A DNA stretch of 64,000 nucleotides from Tabrizicola thermarum (GCF_003574395.1 NZ_KZ984538.1:62001-126000), one strand, 5' to 3'. Shown: positions 1 to 9,390, counted from the first letter of the stretch. Notes: a model not told the origin generated them from the sequence alone. Program-made: numbers and translations.

Positions 1-456
1 CAGGGGGTCGCCCGGCGCAAGGTCCAGCTCCAGCCGCGACGGGGCGGCAAAGGCAAAATCCTTCGGCCCGATCAGAAGACAGCGCCGCTCGGCCCTGGCG
101 ATCAGCGTGGAAAAGGCCGCGAGCCCGTGGTCCAGCCGCGCGCCGGCAAAGCCCAGCGCAAGGACCAGCGGCGCCTCGATCAGCCGCAGCGCCTTGTCAA
201 AGTCGGTCGTGACCTGTTCCGCGACAAGATGCTGCCGCGACTGGGGTATGGCCTGCCGCGCGGCCGGGGAAATCGAATCCATGTCGCCGATCACCGCCTC
301 GGGCATGACCCCCAGCCGCAAAAGCCGATCCGCCCCGCCGTCGGCGGCCACAGGCACCGGCGCCCGCTTCAGCGCCAGGGCCAGATCACGGGCCGCAAAG
401 GGGCCTCCCCCGGCCAGCGTGACACCTTGGGTTGACTGGACAATCGGCGATTTCAT
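1..456 (-). CDS. thiN: Thiamine pyrophosphokinase (3' end cut by window)
   Basis: Probable thiamine pyrophosphokinase, which transfers pyrophosphate from ATP to thiamine to make the cofactor TDP in the cytoplasm. Reading the complement from the ATG at 454-456 gives 152 residues before the window edge. The family landmarks appear in order: an AADGGAD loop near residue 38, IGDMDS near residue 57, a TDFDKAL acidic motif near residue 85, and GARLDHG near residue 104. Family members are usually about 200-240 residues, so roughly a third is missing beyond the edge. It points away from the next gene at 593, and the 136 bases between them hold no visible riboswitch. The call rests on motifs only, but the combination is distinctive. 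Confidence 0.85.
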   Translation of the reverse strand, partial: MKSPIVQSTQGVTLAGGGPFAARDLALALKRAPVPVAADGGADRLLRLGVMPEAVIGDMDSISPAARQAIPQSRQHLVAEQVTTDFDKALRLIEAPLVLALGFAGARLDHGLAAFSTLIARAERRCLLIGPKDFAFAAPSRLELDLAPGDPL

Positions 457-592
457 GTAAGACTGTATCCAATTAAGGCAGATTCCCCGGGCTCCGGCCA
501 CAATCAATCCATCAAATTACCCCGGTCTGTCCATGCATTGGGACGGTCCGGAAGGGTATCGTAGGACGACCAAGGCGAAAGGCTGTCGAGTC

Positions 593-2716
593 ATGACAAG
601 TGAAAGCAAGATCCTGACCGTATCCTACGGGACTTTCAGCTGCACGCTGGAAGGGTTCGAGAATCCCTTCGATACGATGAAGGCGATTGCCGAATACTTC
701 CGCGATCTTGCCGCGCAGGACCGCCATTTCGGCGCCGAGCCGCCGCCGCCCGACGCCGCCATGCTGCACCGCCTGGCCGAGCGTGAGGTCGCGCGTCTGG
801 CCGCCGCTTCGGCGCAGCGCAATCCGGGCCAGCCGGCCGAGGCGCTGGCCGATGGGCCCGCCGAAGCTGCCTCCGCCGAACCCGCCCCGGCCGAACCCGC
901 CGTGGCTCCGCGCATCCTTTTCAACCGGGTCGCCCGCCGCACGTCGGCCGAGGCTGACGGCACGGATCTCCCGGTCGAGGAGGATGCTACCGCGTCTGAA
1001 CCCTCGCTGCAGGATGGCATCCCCGATGGGGTTGCTGCGAAACTGGCCCGCATCCGGCGCCTGGTGAACCCGGCAGCCGCAGACCTGACCACGCAAGCCT
1101 CGCCCGTCCTGGCCGAAGAGGCACTGGATGCCAATGCCGAGGACCGCTCCGATGTCGCTGCCCGTCTGGGCGCGCTGATCGCGGATGACGAACCGGCCCT
1201 TGACGCGGCACCGATGGCCGACGATCTGGCCGCCGACCCTGCCGATCTGCCCGCCGCCGAAGACGCCGCCCCCGCAACCGACCGCGTCGAGGAGGTTGCC
1301 GAGGACTTCGTGCCCTTCGTCGATCAGGCCGAGGACCTGCCGCCTGCCGCCGAGGCCGAAATGGCAATCGCCGCCGAAACGGTCGCGGACAGCGAAGCCC
1401 TTGCCGATCTTGCCGCGCTGGACGGTGTCAGCCCTGACGACGCGGCCACCGCTGCGGCCCTCGATGCCGCGCAGCCTCAGGAGACCCTCTCCCTCGACAG
1501 CGACGCGGCACCTGCATTCGAATCGTCCATGGCAGACCTCTCCGTCGTCACCGGGGACGAAGGGGCCGACCTGTCCCTCGCCGATCTGCCCGAAGCCGTC
1601 GCCGAGACTGTCGCCGAGACCGGGCCTGTCGCCGCCGAGGCGGATGCCGAAGAGACGGAGCTGGACAGCGCCCAGGGCAGAAAGCGCTCGCGCCGCCTGA
1701 CGTCGCGCGTCGTGCGTCTGCATCCCGATTCCCAGCCCGGGACGAACCGCGACCCGTCGGCGACACGCATCATGGACGGCGACAGCGAATCGGACGAGAT
1801 CGCGCGACTGATGCGGCAGGCCGAGGAAGTGATGGCCGAAGAGGCCAACCGCCGCCGGCAAGAGGCGCTGTCGCATCTCAAGGCTGCTGTGGTGTCCACC
1901 GAAGCCGACCGCGCCGACCTGGATTACGAGGCCCCCCGCGCCGACGTGAATCTCGACCCCTACCGCGACGACCTGGCCGAGGCGATCCAGCCCGATGCTC
2001 CGGCCGCCCCCGAAGCCGCGCCCGAGGTCAAGCCGACCCGGCGCAAGTCGGTCGGCATCCGCCCGCAGGAACCGCGTCCCGGCACGATCCGCCCCGGCAT
2101 GATCAGCCCGCCGCCGCTGGTGCTGGTGTCCGAACAGCGTGTCGACCGCATCATGCCCGCCGCCGCAGCGCCCGCGCCTGCCCCCGCTCCTGCCTCGGCG
2201 CCGCTGGTCTCGCCGCCGGTGCCCGGCATCGCTCCGGCCAAGCCCGACGGCCAGCCGATGGTCGCCGTCCGCACCGGCCGCCTCTCCGGCGCGATCGGCG
2301 CTGGCGCGGCGCTGGCCGCCGCTTCGGCGCCGGCGCGCAACATCGTGCTGGAAAAGCCGACCTATGGCACCGCCGCCGAGGCCGACGAGGATGAGGATCT
2401 GGCCGAAGACAGCCGCGAGATCGACGAACAGGGCCTGGCGGCCTTTGCCGAGACGGTCGGGGCCCGGTCGATGGCCGAAATGCTCGAGGCCGCCGCCGCC
2501 TACGCCACCTGCATCGAAAAGCGCACCCACTTCACCCGCCCGCAGCTGATGCGGCGGATGATGGCCAGCGCGGGCGGCAAGCCGGTCAGCCGCGAAGACG
2601 GGCTGCGGTCCTTCGGCACGCTTCTGCGCACCGGCCGGATCGAGAAGGTGACGCGCGGCCACTACGCCCTGGCCGAAACCTCGCCCTATCTGGCCGAAGC
2701 ACGTCGGCTGAGCTGA
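593..2716 (+). CDS. Conserved hypothetical acidic, alanine/proline-rich protein
   Basis: Unknown function. An ATG at 533 also opens this frame, but the ATG at 593 (MTSESKILTVSYGTF) is preferred because the compact, well-folded-looking N-terminus begins there. The 707-residue product has three parts. An N-terminal segment of about 60 residues has the aromatic-rich text TFSCTLEGFENPFDTMKA and looks like a small domain. A long middle (about 60-560) is dominated by Ala, Asp, Glu and Pro and is probably disordered. A C-terminal block (about 600-700) contains a predicted helical, winged-helix-like stretch ending in GRIEKVTRGHYALAE. No signal peptide or membrane segment is seen. Similar large acidic proteins are known as conserved hypotheticals in Rhodobacteraceae. 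Some are labelled CheA-like in databases, but I see no histidine-kinase motifs. A hairpin terminator follows at 2744. Confidence 0.8.
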   Translation: MTSESKILTVSYGTFSCTLEGFENPFDTMKAIAEYFRDLAAQDRHFGAEPPPPDAAMLHRLAEREVARLAAASAQRNPGQPAEALADGPAEAASAEPAPAEPAVAPRILFNRVARRTSAEADGTDLPVEEDATASEPSLQDGIPDGVAAKLARIRRLVNPAAADLTTQASPVLAEEALDANAEDRSDVAARLGALIADDEPALDAAPMADDLAADPADLPAAEDAAPATDRVEEVAEDFVPFVDQAEDLPPAAEAEMAIAAETVADSEALADLAALDGVSPDDAATAAALDAAQPQETLSLDSDAAPAFESSMADLSVVTGDEGADLSLADLPEAVAETVAETGPVAAEADAEETELDSAQGRKRSRRLTSRVVRLHPDSQPGTNRDPSATRIMDGDSESDEIARLMRQAEEVMAEEANRRRQEALSHLKAAVVSTEADRADLDYEAPRADVNLDPYRDDLAEAIQPDAPAAPEAAPEVKPTRRKSVGIRPQEPRPGTIRPGMISPPPLVLVSEQRVDRIMPAAAAPAPAPAPASAPLVSPPVPGIAPAKPDGQPMVAVRTGRLSGAIGAGAALAAASAPARNIVLEKPTYGTAAEADEDEDLAEDSREIDEQGLAAFAETVGARSMAEMLEAAAAYATCIEKRTHFTRPQLMRRMMASAGGKPVSREDGLRSFGTLLRTGRIEKVTRGHYALAETSPYLAEARRLS

Positions 2717-2739
2717 GGCGGCGCGACAGCAGGAACAGA

Positions 2740-2982
2740 TCAGACGGACGGGCCGTGCCCGTCCGTTTTCGCATCCGGATCGGCCTGACCGATGCCGCGG
2801 AAGATGAACCGGAACGGCAGCGCCCAGGCAAAGCCCAGCGCGACATAGATCGCCAGTTCGACCAGCACCGAGGGTCGGTCGATCAGCCCCACCAGCGTGA
2901 CCGCCGCCACCACATAAAGCGGCATCCCGACCAGCAGGATCACCAGCGCCCAGCGCCTGCGCGCCTTGTAGCCTAACGCCAT
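2740..2982 (-). CDS. DUF2842 family small membrane protein
   Basis: An 80-residue inner-membrane protein of unknown function that resembles the DUF2842 family of alphaproteobacteria. It opens with MALGYKARRRWAL, a basic n-region, followed by two hydrophobic segments at about residues 13-33 and 41-62. The soluble C-tail ends DPDAKTDGHGPSV. The length is normal for the family. It lies between the convergent gene ending at 2716 and purA, which is on the same strand upstream, and may be the last gene of a purA unit. Its 3' end contains the terminator hairpin of the opposing gene. Confidence 0.8.
   Translation of the reverse strand: MALGYKARRRWALVILLVGMPLYVVAAVTLVGLIDRPSVLVELAIYVALGFAWALPFRFIFRGIGQADPDAKTDGHGPSV
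2744..2770 (+). terminator. Rho-independent terminator after the 593-2716 gene
   Basis: A perfect 9-bp inverted repeat, ACGGACGGG and CCCGTCCGT, with a 5-base loop and followed by a TTTT run, lies 28 bases after the upstream stop codon. It overlaps the last codons of the convergent DUF2842 gene, so the terminator is also coding on the other strand. Confidence 0.75.
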
Positions 2983-2998
2983 CTCGTCTCTCCCCGCA

Positions 2999-3068
2999 CC
3001 GCTCCTCGCGTCCTCCGGTCGCTCCTCGCCTGCCCGCGAAGAGAAGGCGAAGCCGCACGAAGAGCCCG
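2999..3068. repeat. Degenerate palindromic repeat, copy 1
   Basis: This intergenic stretch between DUF2842 and purA resembles 17925-18000. Both begin CCGCTCCTCG, contain CTGCCCGCG in the middle, and end in a GCACGA(A/C)GAGCCC-like segment, so the ends are roughly inverted to each other. The match is by eye and imperfect. It could be a decayed repeat or a structured 3' element of the purA transcript. Confidence 0.35.
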
Positions 3069-3073
3069 CCTGT

Positions 3074-4366
3074 TCAGTCCGCGAAAGGATCGGTCACAAG
3101 GATCGTGTCGTCCCGCTCGGGCGAGGTGGAAAGTAGCGCGACCGGGCACTGGATCAACTCCTCGATCCGCCGCACATACTTGATCGCCGCCCCCGGCAGT
3201 TCCGCCCAGGATCGCGCCCCGGCGGTCGTCTCCGACCAGCCCTCCATCTCTTCGTAGATGGGTTTGCAGCGCGCCTGCTCATCCGCCGCGATGGGCAGGT
3301 AATCCATCCGCTTGCCGTCCAGATCATAGCCGACGCAGATCTTCAGCCGTTCGAAACCGTCCAGCACGTCCAGCTTGGTCAGCGCGATCCCCGACACGCC
3401 CGAGGTGGCACAGGTCTGCCGCACCAGCACCGCATCGAACCAGCCGCAGCGCCGCTTGCGGCCCGTCACCGTGCCGAATTCATGCCCGCGCTCGCCCAGC
3501 CTTTCGCCATCCGCATCGTGCAGTTCCGCCGGGAACGGGCCTTCGCCCACCCGCGTCGTATAGGCCTTCACGATCCCGAGGACGAAGTCGATGGCCGTGG
3601 GCCCCACCCCCGTCCCGGTCGCCGCCTGCCCGGCAATGGTGTTCGAGGACGTCACATAGGGATAGGTCCCGTAGTCGATGTCCAGAAGCGAGCCCTGCGC
3701 GCCCTCGAACAGGATGCGCTTGCCCGCCCGCCGCGCCTCGGTCAGCACCTTCCAGACCGGGCCGGCATAGGGCTTCAGCTTCGGCGCGATCTCCAGCAGC
3801 TGCGCCCTCAGCGCCGCGGGGTCCACCGGCTCCAGCCCCAGCCCCGCCCGCAGCGCGTTGTGGTGGGTCAGAAGCCGCCCGATCCGCGTCTCCAGCGTCG
3901 CCGCGTCGAACAGATCCGCCACCCGGATCGCCCGACGACCCACCTTGTCCTCATAGGCCGGGCCGATCCCGCGCCCGGTGGTCCCGATCTTCGCCACCGT
4001 CGTCTGCGCCTCGCGGCCCCGGTCCAGCTCGCCATGGATCGGCAGGATCAGGCTCGCGTTCTCGGCCAGCATCAGGTTCTCGGGGCCGATCTCCACCCCC
4101 TGCCCGCGCAGCTTCTCGATCTCGGCCACCAGATGCCAGGGGTCCACCACCACGCCGTTGCCGATGACCGACAGCTTGCCCGGCCGCACGATGCCAGAGG
4201 GCAGAAGCGACAGCTTGTAGACCGTGTTCCCGATGACAAGGGTATGGCCTGCGTTATGCCCGCCCTGGAACCGCGCGATCACATCGGCGCGCTCGCTCAG
4301 CCAGTCGACGAGCTTGCCCTTGCCCTCATCGCCCCACTGGGCACCCACCACGACGACGTTGGCCAT
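3074..4366 (-). CDS. purA: Adenylosuccinate synthetase
   Basis: PurA joins IMP and aspartate using GTP to form adenylosuccinate, the first committed step to AMP, in the cytoplasm. The 430-residue length is normal. The N-terminal glycine-rich loop GDEGKGK is at residues 12-18 with catalytic Asp13, and His41 follows in NAGHTLV. Further family signatures are [33 protein letters not shown] (aspartate/IMP region) and the GTP-binding TKLDVLDG near the C-terminus. A ribosome site (GGGGAGATCGG) precedes the ATG. The small ORF at 4388-4660 lies 21 bases upstream on the same strand and may be cotranscribed. Confidence 0.97.
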   Translation of the reverse strand: MANVVVVGAQWGDEGKGKLVDWLSERADVIARFQGGHNAGHTLVIGNTVYKLSLLPSGIVRPGKLSVIGNGVVVDPWHLVAEIEKLRGQGVEIGPENLMLAENASLILPIHGELDRGREAQTTVAKIGTTGRGIGPAYEDKVGRRAIRVADLFDAATLETRIGRLLTHHNALRAGLGLEPVDPAALRAQLLEIAPKLKPYAGPVWKVLTEARRAGKRILFEGAQGSLLDIDYGTYPYVTSSNTIAGQAATGTGVGPTAIDFVLGIVKAYTTRVGEGPFPAELHDADGERLGERGHEFGTVTGRKRRCGWFDAVLVRQTCATSGVSGIALTKLDVLDGFERLKICVGYDLDGKRMDYLPIAADEQARCKPIYEEMEGWSETTAGARSWAELPGAAIKYVRRIEELIQCPVALLSTSPERDDTILVTDPFAD

Positions 4367-4387
4367 TCCGATCTCCCCGGACTACGA

Positions 4388-4660
4388 TCAAACCACGGGG
4401 GGTATAGCGACCGGGCGGCGCAGGGGAAACCCTTGAAACACGCGCGCGCGGGCCGGGGGCAGCACGGCTGGCTCTGCCCGGTCGGCCAAGGGCAGGCAGA
4501 TCCGGGCAATCGGTCGGCCACCCGCAGCGTCGCCAGTCCCGCGATCCACCCGCAGCCGCAGATGCTGCACGGACCGCGCGGCACTCATCAAGGCCGGGAA
4601 CCAGTCCACATCCACAGGCCAGAGAGAGCCGCAGTCACAGGTCCGCCAGGGCCGGATCAT
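4388..4660 (-). CDS. Small hypothetical protein upstream of purA
   Basis: A 90-codon frame starting MIRPWRTCDCGSLWP, not recognised. Support for it being real: the ATG at 4658-4660 has a GGAGG 9 bases upstream, third codon positions are mostly G or C as in neighbours, and its stop lies 21 bases before purA in the same direction. The text contains a CDCG motif at residues 8-11 and a conserved-looking RIARICLPLADRAEP segment, with no membrane segment. A longer in-frame start exists at 4798, but it would run through the region before the divergent gene at 4743 and has no better ribosome site. It could still be chance coding in GC-rich DNA. Confidence 0.45.
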   Translation of the reverse strand: MIRPWRTCDCGSLWPVDVDWFPALMSAARSVQHLRLRVDRGTGDAAGGRPIARICLPLADRAEPAVLPPARARVFQGFPLRRPVAIPPVV

Positions 4661-4742
4661 GCCAGGACACCTCCGTCGCAGCCCCTTGCCACGGCTGCCG
4701 ACAGGGTTAGCATGGGCCGACCGCATTCCAGGGGGCACGACC

Positions 4743-5138
4743 ATGGGCATCCTTCTGCGCTGGCTTGGCGCCTTCCTGCTGCTGGCGGCGATCTTCAACC
4801 CGACCTCGTGGAACTATGTCAGCTGGGCGCGCACCGCCTGGGCCGACCAGACGCCGCTCGTCGTCTTCCTTGGCCTGATCCTCGCGGTCCTCGCCATGGT
4901 CTACCTGGTGGCCACCCTGCGCTCGATCGGTCTGCTCGGCGCCCTCGTGATCGTGGCGATCTTCGCCGCGGGCCTCTGGGTGCTGATCGACTGGGGCCTG
5001 ATCGGCCTCGACAATTCCGCGCTGAACACCTGGCTTGCGATCCTCGCGCTCTCGCTGATCCTCGGCATCGGCATGAGCTGGTCGATCCTCCGCCAGCGCC
5101 TCTCGGGCCAGCAGACCACGGACGAAGTCGATGGCTGA
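4743..5138 (+). CDS. DUF6524 family membrane protein
   Basis: A 131-residue protein beginning MGILLRWLGAFLLLAAIFNP, with four hydrophobic segments at about residues 5-20, 38-58, 63-83 and 93-113. The WNY/SWA motif after the first helix (SWNYVSWARTAW) is typical of the DUF6524 family; function unknown. The ATG at 4743 was chosen over the longer frame from 4659 because the conserved family N-terminus starts here. It overlaps the following VOC gene by 8 bases, so the two are probably translated together. Confidence 0.8.
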   Translation: MGILLRWLGAFLLLAAIFNPTSWNYVSWARTAWADQTPLVVFLGLILAVLAMVYLVATLRSIGLLGALVIVAIFAAGLWVLIDWGLIGLDNSALNTWLAILALSLILGIGMSWSILRQRLSGQQTTDEVDG

Positions 5139-5520
5139 GACCTTCCTCTACCTCACCCTCGGCACGAACGATCTCATCCGCGCTGCCCGCTTCTACGACG
5201 CCGTCCTCGCCCCCCTCGGCCTCGTCCGCCGCGCAACCGAGGATACCGAACTCGGCTACGGCCTGCCGGACGACCGCCGCATCCGGCTCTGGATCACGCT
5301 CCCCTTCGACGGCAATCCCGCCACCACCGGCAACGGCACCATGCCCGCCCTTGTCGCCCCCGATCAGGCGGCGGTACGGGCCTTCCATGCCGCCGCCCTC
5401 GCCCACGGCGGCAGCGACGAGGGCGCCCCCGGCCTGCGCCCCTACGGCCCCGGCTTCTTCGCGGCCTATGTCCGCGACCCCGACGGCAACAAGCTCTCTG
5501 CCGTCCACGAAGGCGGCTGA
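5131..5520 (+). CDS. VOC (glyoxalase/bleomycin-resistance fold) protein
   Basis: A 129-residue single-domain member of the vicinal oxygen chelate superfamily. The N-terminal half has the beta-alpha-beta text LGTNDLIRAARFYDAVLAPL, and the C-terminal half ends with FFAAYVRDPDGNKLSAVHEG, the usual metal-side strand with RDPDGN. Members are metal-dependent lyases, dioxygenases or binding proteins; the substrate cannot be told from sequence. It overlaps the DUF6524 gene by 8 bases. Confidence 0.85.
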   Translation: MAETFLYLTLGTNDLIRAARFYDAVLAPLGLVRRATEDTELGYGLPDDRRIRLWITLPFDGNPATTGNGTMPALVAPDQAAVRAFHAAALAHGGSDEGAPGLRPYGPGFFAAYVRDPDGNKLSAVHEGG

Positions 5521-5550
5521 CCGCCCGGTCCCGCTCTCCCGCCCCGGTCC

Positions 5551-5577
5551 TGCTCTTTTCCCAAATACTCCCGCCGG
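5551..5577. repeat. Partial copy of the AAATACTCC intergenic repeat
   Basis: TGCTCTTTTCCCAAATACTC and the bases after it match the right arm of the inverted pair at 21467-21575 (GCCCTTTTGACAAATACTCC). It lies in the 216-base gap between the VOC gene and secG. The gap otherwise holds nothing recognisable apart from the secG ribosome site region. Confidence 0.5.
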
Positions 5578-5736
5578 AGGCCCGCCCGCCCGCCGCTGGC
5601 ACCCCGCCATGCGACAGCGCCGCGGCAGCGCCGTCCGAGGGGTTCGATGCCCCGAGGATGGCTCCCCCGTCGGGGAGGAGACCCTTGCACCCCGTCCCCC
5701 TTCCGCCTAGATAGGCGCGTCAGCCTCGGGAAGCCC

Positions 5737-6138
5737 ATGGAAAACGTCGTCCTCACCATCCACCTGATCCTTGCCCTGCTCCTGATCGGGGTCGTGCTGC
5801 TGCAACGCTCCGAAGGCGGCGGGCTGGGCATGGGCGGTGGCGGCGGCACGATGTCGGCCCGGGGTGCGGCCACCGCGATGACCAAGCTGACCTGGATCTT
5901 CGCTGCGGCCTTCATCGTGACCTCGATCACGCTCACCATCCTTGCCGCCCGGAGCGGTGGAAGCGGGTCGGTGGTCGACACCGCGGCAACCGCAACCCCG
6001 GCCGCAACGCCCGCGACAGAGGCCCCCGCGACCGGCGGCGGTCTGGCGGGCACCGACCTGACCCTGCCCGGCACCGGCGACGCGCCCGCAAGCCCGCCGC
6101 CCGCCGACGTGCCCGCCGCCCCGGCGACGACCCCCTGA
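5737..6138 (+). CDS. secG: Protein-export membrane protein SecG
   Basis: SecG is the small accessory subunit of the SecYEG translocon in the inner membrane and assists SecA-driven protein export. The 133-residue product has the two expected transmembrane segments (about 5-23 and 50-69). The hallmark cytosolic loop LLQRSEGGGLGMGGGGG lies between them. A long Ala/Thr/Pro/Gly-rich tail follows, usual in Rhodobacterales SecG. The ATG at 5737 was chosen because the upstream in-frame extension is low-complexity and not conserved-looking. pyrG follows after 151 bases, a common alphaproteobacterial order. Confidence 0.93.
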   Translation: MENVVLTIHLILALLLIGVVLLQRSEGGGLGMGGGGGTMSARGAATAMTKLTWIFAAAFIVTSITLTILAARSGGSGSVVDTAATATPAATPATEAPATGGGLAGTDLTLPGTGDAPASPPPADVPAAPATTP

Positions 6139-6208
6139 TCCTACAACTGCTTGCCGTTCATCCTGACCTCGCCCGCATGATCTAGCGGCGGGCCGTTGCT
6201 AACCCTGG

Positions 6209-6234
6209 CGGGAGTCGCTATATCTCAACTCCCG
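6209..6234 (+). promoter_or_regulatory. Stem-loop in the secG-pyrG gap
   Basis: CGGGAGT and ACTCCCG form a 7-bp stem with a 12-base loop, and the same CGGGAGT recurs 19 bases before the pyrG start. There is no T-run, so this may be a secG terminator or a pyrG leader structure. Weak evidence. Confidence 0.35.
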
Positions 6235-6289
6235 TGGTGCCGCGATTCCACCCCATCCGAATCGCGCCTGAAAACACGGGAGTCCCGCC

Positions 6290-7933
6290 TTGGCGCGTTA
6301 CATCTTCATCACCGGCGGCGTGGTTTCCTCTCTCGGCAAGGGCCTCGCCTCCGCCGCCCTCGGCGCGCTGCTTCAGGCCCGCGGCTATACCGTGCGCCTG
6401 CGCAAGCTTGACCCCTACCTCAACGTCGACCCCGGCACGATGTCGCCTTTCGAGCATGGCGAGGTCTTCGTGACCGACGACGGGGCCGAGACCGACCTCG
6501 ACCTCGGCCACTACGAACGCTTCACCGGGGTGCACGCCCGCCAGACGGACAGCATCTCCTCCGGCCGCATCTACTCGAACGTCCTCGAGAAGGAGCGCCG
6601 CGGCGACTATCTGGGCAAGACCATCCAGGTCATTCCCCACGTCACCAACGAGATCAAGGACTTCCTGCGCATCGGCGACGACGAGGTCGATTTCATGCTC
6701 TGCGAGATCGGCGGCACCGTGGGCGACATCGAGGGCCTGCCCTTCTTCGAGGCGATCCGCCAGTTCATCCACGAACGCCCGCGCGGCCAGTCGATCCTGA
6801 TGCACCTGACGCTGCTGCCCTACCTCGCGGCCAGCGGAGAACTCAAGACCAAGCCCACCCAGCACTCGGTCAAGGAACTGCAAAGCATCGGCCTCGCCCC
6901 CGACGTCCTTGTCTGCCGCAGCGAACACCCGATCCCGGACCGCGAGCGGGAAAAGATCGCCCTCTTCTGCAACGTCCGCAAAGAACATGTCATCCCCGCC
7001 TACGACCTGAAGACGATCTACGAGGCCCCCCTTGCCTATCACCACGCAGGGTTGGACCAGGCCGTCCTCGACGCCTTCGGCATCACCCCGGCCCCGAAAC
7101 CCAACCTCGCCCGCTGGGAGGACGTGATGGACCGCATCACCCATCCCGAGGGTGAGGTCCGCATCGCCGTCGTCGGCAAGTACACCCAGCTGGAAGACGC
7201 CTACAAATCCATCGCCGAGGCGCTGACCCACGGCGGCATGGCCAACCGCACGAAAGTCCGCGCCGAATGGATCGACGCCGAGATCTTCGAGCGCGAAGAC
7301 CCCGCGCCGTGGCTGGAAAACTTCCACGCCATCCTCGTGCCCGGCGGCTTCGGCGAACGCGGCACCGAAGGCAAGATCAAGGCCGCAACCTTCGCGCGGG
7401 AAAAGAAGGTCCCCTACCTCGGCATCTGCCTCGGGATGCAGATGGCGGTGATCGAGGCCGCCCGGAACCTGGTGGGCGTGAAGAACGCAGGCTCCGAGGA
7501 GTTCGACCACGAAGCCGGCGAAAAGCGTTTTACCCCCGTGGTTTACCACCTGAAGGAATGGGTGCAGGGCAATCACACCGTCCGCCGCAAGGCCGACGAT
7601 GCCAAGGGCGGCACGATGCGGCTTGGCGCCTATACCGCGAACCTGAAGGAAGGCTCTGCCGTCGCCCGCATTTACGGCACCACCGTGATCGAGGAACGCC
7701 ACCGCCACCGCTATGAGGTGGACATCCAGTACCGCGAGCAGCTGGAAAAATGCGGCCTGATCTTCAGCGGCATGTCGCCCGACGGCAAGCTGCCCGAGAT
7801 CGTCGAGGTCAAGGACCACCCCTGGTTCATCGGCGTCCAGTTCCACCCCGAGCTGAAGTCAAAGCCGTTTGCCCCGCACCCGCTGTTCGCCGATTTCGTG
7901 CGCGCGGCGGTGGAGGTGTCGCGGTTGGTGTAG
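6290..7933 (+). CDS. pyrG: CTP synthase
   Basis: PyrG aminates UTP to CTP using ATP and glutamine-derived ammonia. The 547-residue, two-domain length is normal. The N-terminal synthase domain opens [18 protein letters not shown] (P-loop about 9-18). The C-terminal class I glutamine amidotransferase domain has the nucleophile Cys380 in GICLGMQM and the His519/Glu521 pair in QFHPEL. The start codon is TTG at 6290 with GGAG 8 bases upstream. No earlier ATG fits, and the family N-terminus begins exactly there. It converges with the damaged membrane gene at 7978. Confidence 0.97.
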   Translation: MARYIFITGGVVSSLGKGLASAALGALLQARGYTVRLRKLDPYLNVDPGTMSPFEHGEVFVTDDGAETDLDLGHYERFTGVHARQTDSISSGRIYSNVLEKERRGDYLGKTIQVIPHVTNEIKDFLRIGDDEVDFMLCEIGGTVGDIEGLPFFEAIRQFIHERPRGQSILMHLTLLPYLAASGELKTKPTQHSVKELQSIGLAPDVLVCRSEHPIPDREREKIALFCNVRKEHVIPAYDLKTIYEAPLAYHHAGLDQAVLDAFGITPAPKPNLARWEDVMDRITHPEGEVRIAVVGKYTQLEDAYKSIAEALTHGGMANRTKVRAEWIDAEIFEREDPAPWLENFHAILVPGGFGERGTEGKIKAATFAREKKVPYLGICLGMQMAVIEAARNLVGVKNAGSEEFDHEAGEKRFTPVVYHLKEWVQGNHTVRRKADDAKGGTMRLGAYTANLKEGSAVARIYGTTVIEERHRHRYEVDIQYREQLEKCGLIFSGMSPDGKLPEIVEVKDHPWFIGVQFHPELKSKPFAPHPLFADFVRAAVEVSRLV

Positions 7934-7977
7934 GCCTTTCCCACAGCCCGCGCTACGGAACCCGTCAGGGTGCAGTT

Positions 7978-8602
7978 TCAACTGCCAGTCAGGGCGCCCT
8001 CGATGCCTGGAAAGCTTTCAACCACAGCTACGCCCGGGTTCTCAATCCGAAACGCTTCCAGCATATCCAAAGTGGTCGAAGGCACATTCATCTGCGGCTC
8101 GCCCGACAGCGTCGATGCAACGCCTTTAAAGGCATGGTCCGCAATGACGGCATCTGAAGGGTTCAATATCGGACGCCAGGTCGAGTAATCTTTGATGAAG
8201 GCGTCGATGTCCTGCACTTGAAGCTCACCCGATGTGTTTCCAGCACTCTGGATCATCGTGGCCTGCCTTTCAAGATTGGCAGTCTGCTGCTCGCTTGCCT
8301 TGCTAACAATCTGATATTTCTTGATAACCTCAAGCACGGGAGACCAGAGGAATCCCGCAACCATTGAAAGGCAGACAAGCCGCAACAGATCGGACCTATC
8401 GGTATTGCTCAAAAGAAAGATGAAGATCGTACTGGCAAAAGCACCAATCAGAACCTGAGATGCGATCTGAATCCATGGGTGGTCCCAGACGGGTACGATT
8501 TGAATTGGTCCAGTTGCCTGAATTGCAAAAGCAACAGAAGCCCCGATACAACCAAACACCGCGACAACCAAAAAAAATGCGCCATTCTCTAAGGTTCGTC
8601 AT
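7978..8602 (-). pseudogene. Frameshifted three-helix membrane protein, unknown
   Basis: Not recognised. A frame of about 197 codons covers 7978-8571 and encodes three hydrophobic segments followed by a soluble coiled, polar C-terminus (EVIKKYQIVSKASEQQTANL onward). That frame lacks an ATG and can only start at a TTG. A well-placed ATG at 8600-8602, with GGAG 8 bases upstream, reads MTNLREWRIF. It then shifts out of frame at a run of eight A (8570-8577 on the plus strand, T on the coding strand). Removing one base joins it smoothly to LVVAVFGCIGASVAFAI, completing the first membrane helix. So this is either a one-base frameshift, a phase-variable homopolymer, or a sequencing error. The base composition is visibly AT-richer than its neighbours, suggesting transfer. 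Confidence 0.6.
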
Positions 8603-8866
8603 GGTCAAATCTCCAAAGAAAAAATCTATCAAAGCCCTGCGAGCATACCAGTTGGGCGCGATTCTGTAAATTGAGGACCAGTTCTTTGCCGCGGAACAGC
8701 GCGCATCCTGTCGTGATGCGGGTTTCGCCTCCCGATCTCAAGCCGGTTTCATGCCATTTCGTCCTCGCGTTTGTGAAAGCGCAGGCAGGATAAACGCACG
8801 CACCGTCACGGCCAGGTCAAACTTGCGCCAGGGCGCGCAGGTCGGGCTTCAGACCGGCTCCCCCCT

Positions 8867-9316
8867 TCACCCCAGACACACCGCCACCGACCCGTCCTCG
8901 CGCGTCAGCCACAGCCCCTTTGGCGAGACGATGAACCCCCGCACCTCGCCCAGGGCCTTCATCCAAGCCGCCTCACGCTCCATCTTCCCGGGCTCCGGGC
9001 AGGCCATCTCGGTCGCGGCCAGCGGACCCAGGACCAGCTCTCCGGCGTCCATCTCGGCCGGTCCGGCAAAGCGGTTGCAGCCCGTGGTCCCTTCGACCAT
9101 CCCATCAAAGCTGACCGACAGCGACAGCCCCGCGCCCTCGGGCACCGGCACGCCGTCGATCTCCAGCGGCACCCAGATCACGTCGGTGATCCGCCCGACC
9201 GAGACGGAAACGCCTGTCGCAGGATCGCCGTCAAAGACCGGCGCGGGGCCGCAGGCAAGCACCAGCGCAGGGTGCAGGGCAAGGGTGGCCGCAATGGTCA
9301 GGGGCAGAAGGCGCAT
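8867..9316 (-). CDS. META/HslJ-domain secreted protein
   Basis: A 149-residue exported protein. The signal peptide is MRLLPLTIAATLALHPALVLA, with probable cleavage after residue 21. The mature part has the META-domain signature GTTGCNRFAG followed by LGPLAATEMACPEPG, as in HslJ and other heat-shock/outer-surface META proteins whose exact function is unknown. The ATG at 9316 is supported by a GGAGG ribosome site; the longer frame from 9550 runs through the TerC gene terminator and is not used. About 260 bases with no recognisable gene separate its 3' end from the ATG of the damaged gene at 8602. Confidence 0.8.
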   Translation of the reverse strand: MRLLPLTIAATLALHPALVLACGPAPVFDGDPATGVSVSVGRITDVIWVPLEIDGVPVPEGAGLSLSVSFDGMVEGTTGCNRFAGPAEMDAGELVLGPLAATEMACPEPGKMEREAAWMKALGEVRGFIVSPKGLWLTREDGSVAVCLG

Positions 9317-9390
9317 CTGGGACCTCCGGGGTTCAGCGCATCCTGACAGCACCCCGCCAAGCCGCCAAGGCAGGCCTTCCCCACCCCGAA

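Noticed and set aside
512-3058. 848-codon minus-strand ORF
   Set aside because: Antisense shadow of the gene at 593-2716: low-complexity Arg/Gly/Ala text typical of GC-rich reverse frames, and it runs through the DUF2842 gene.
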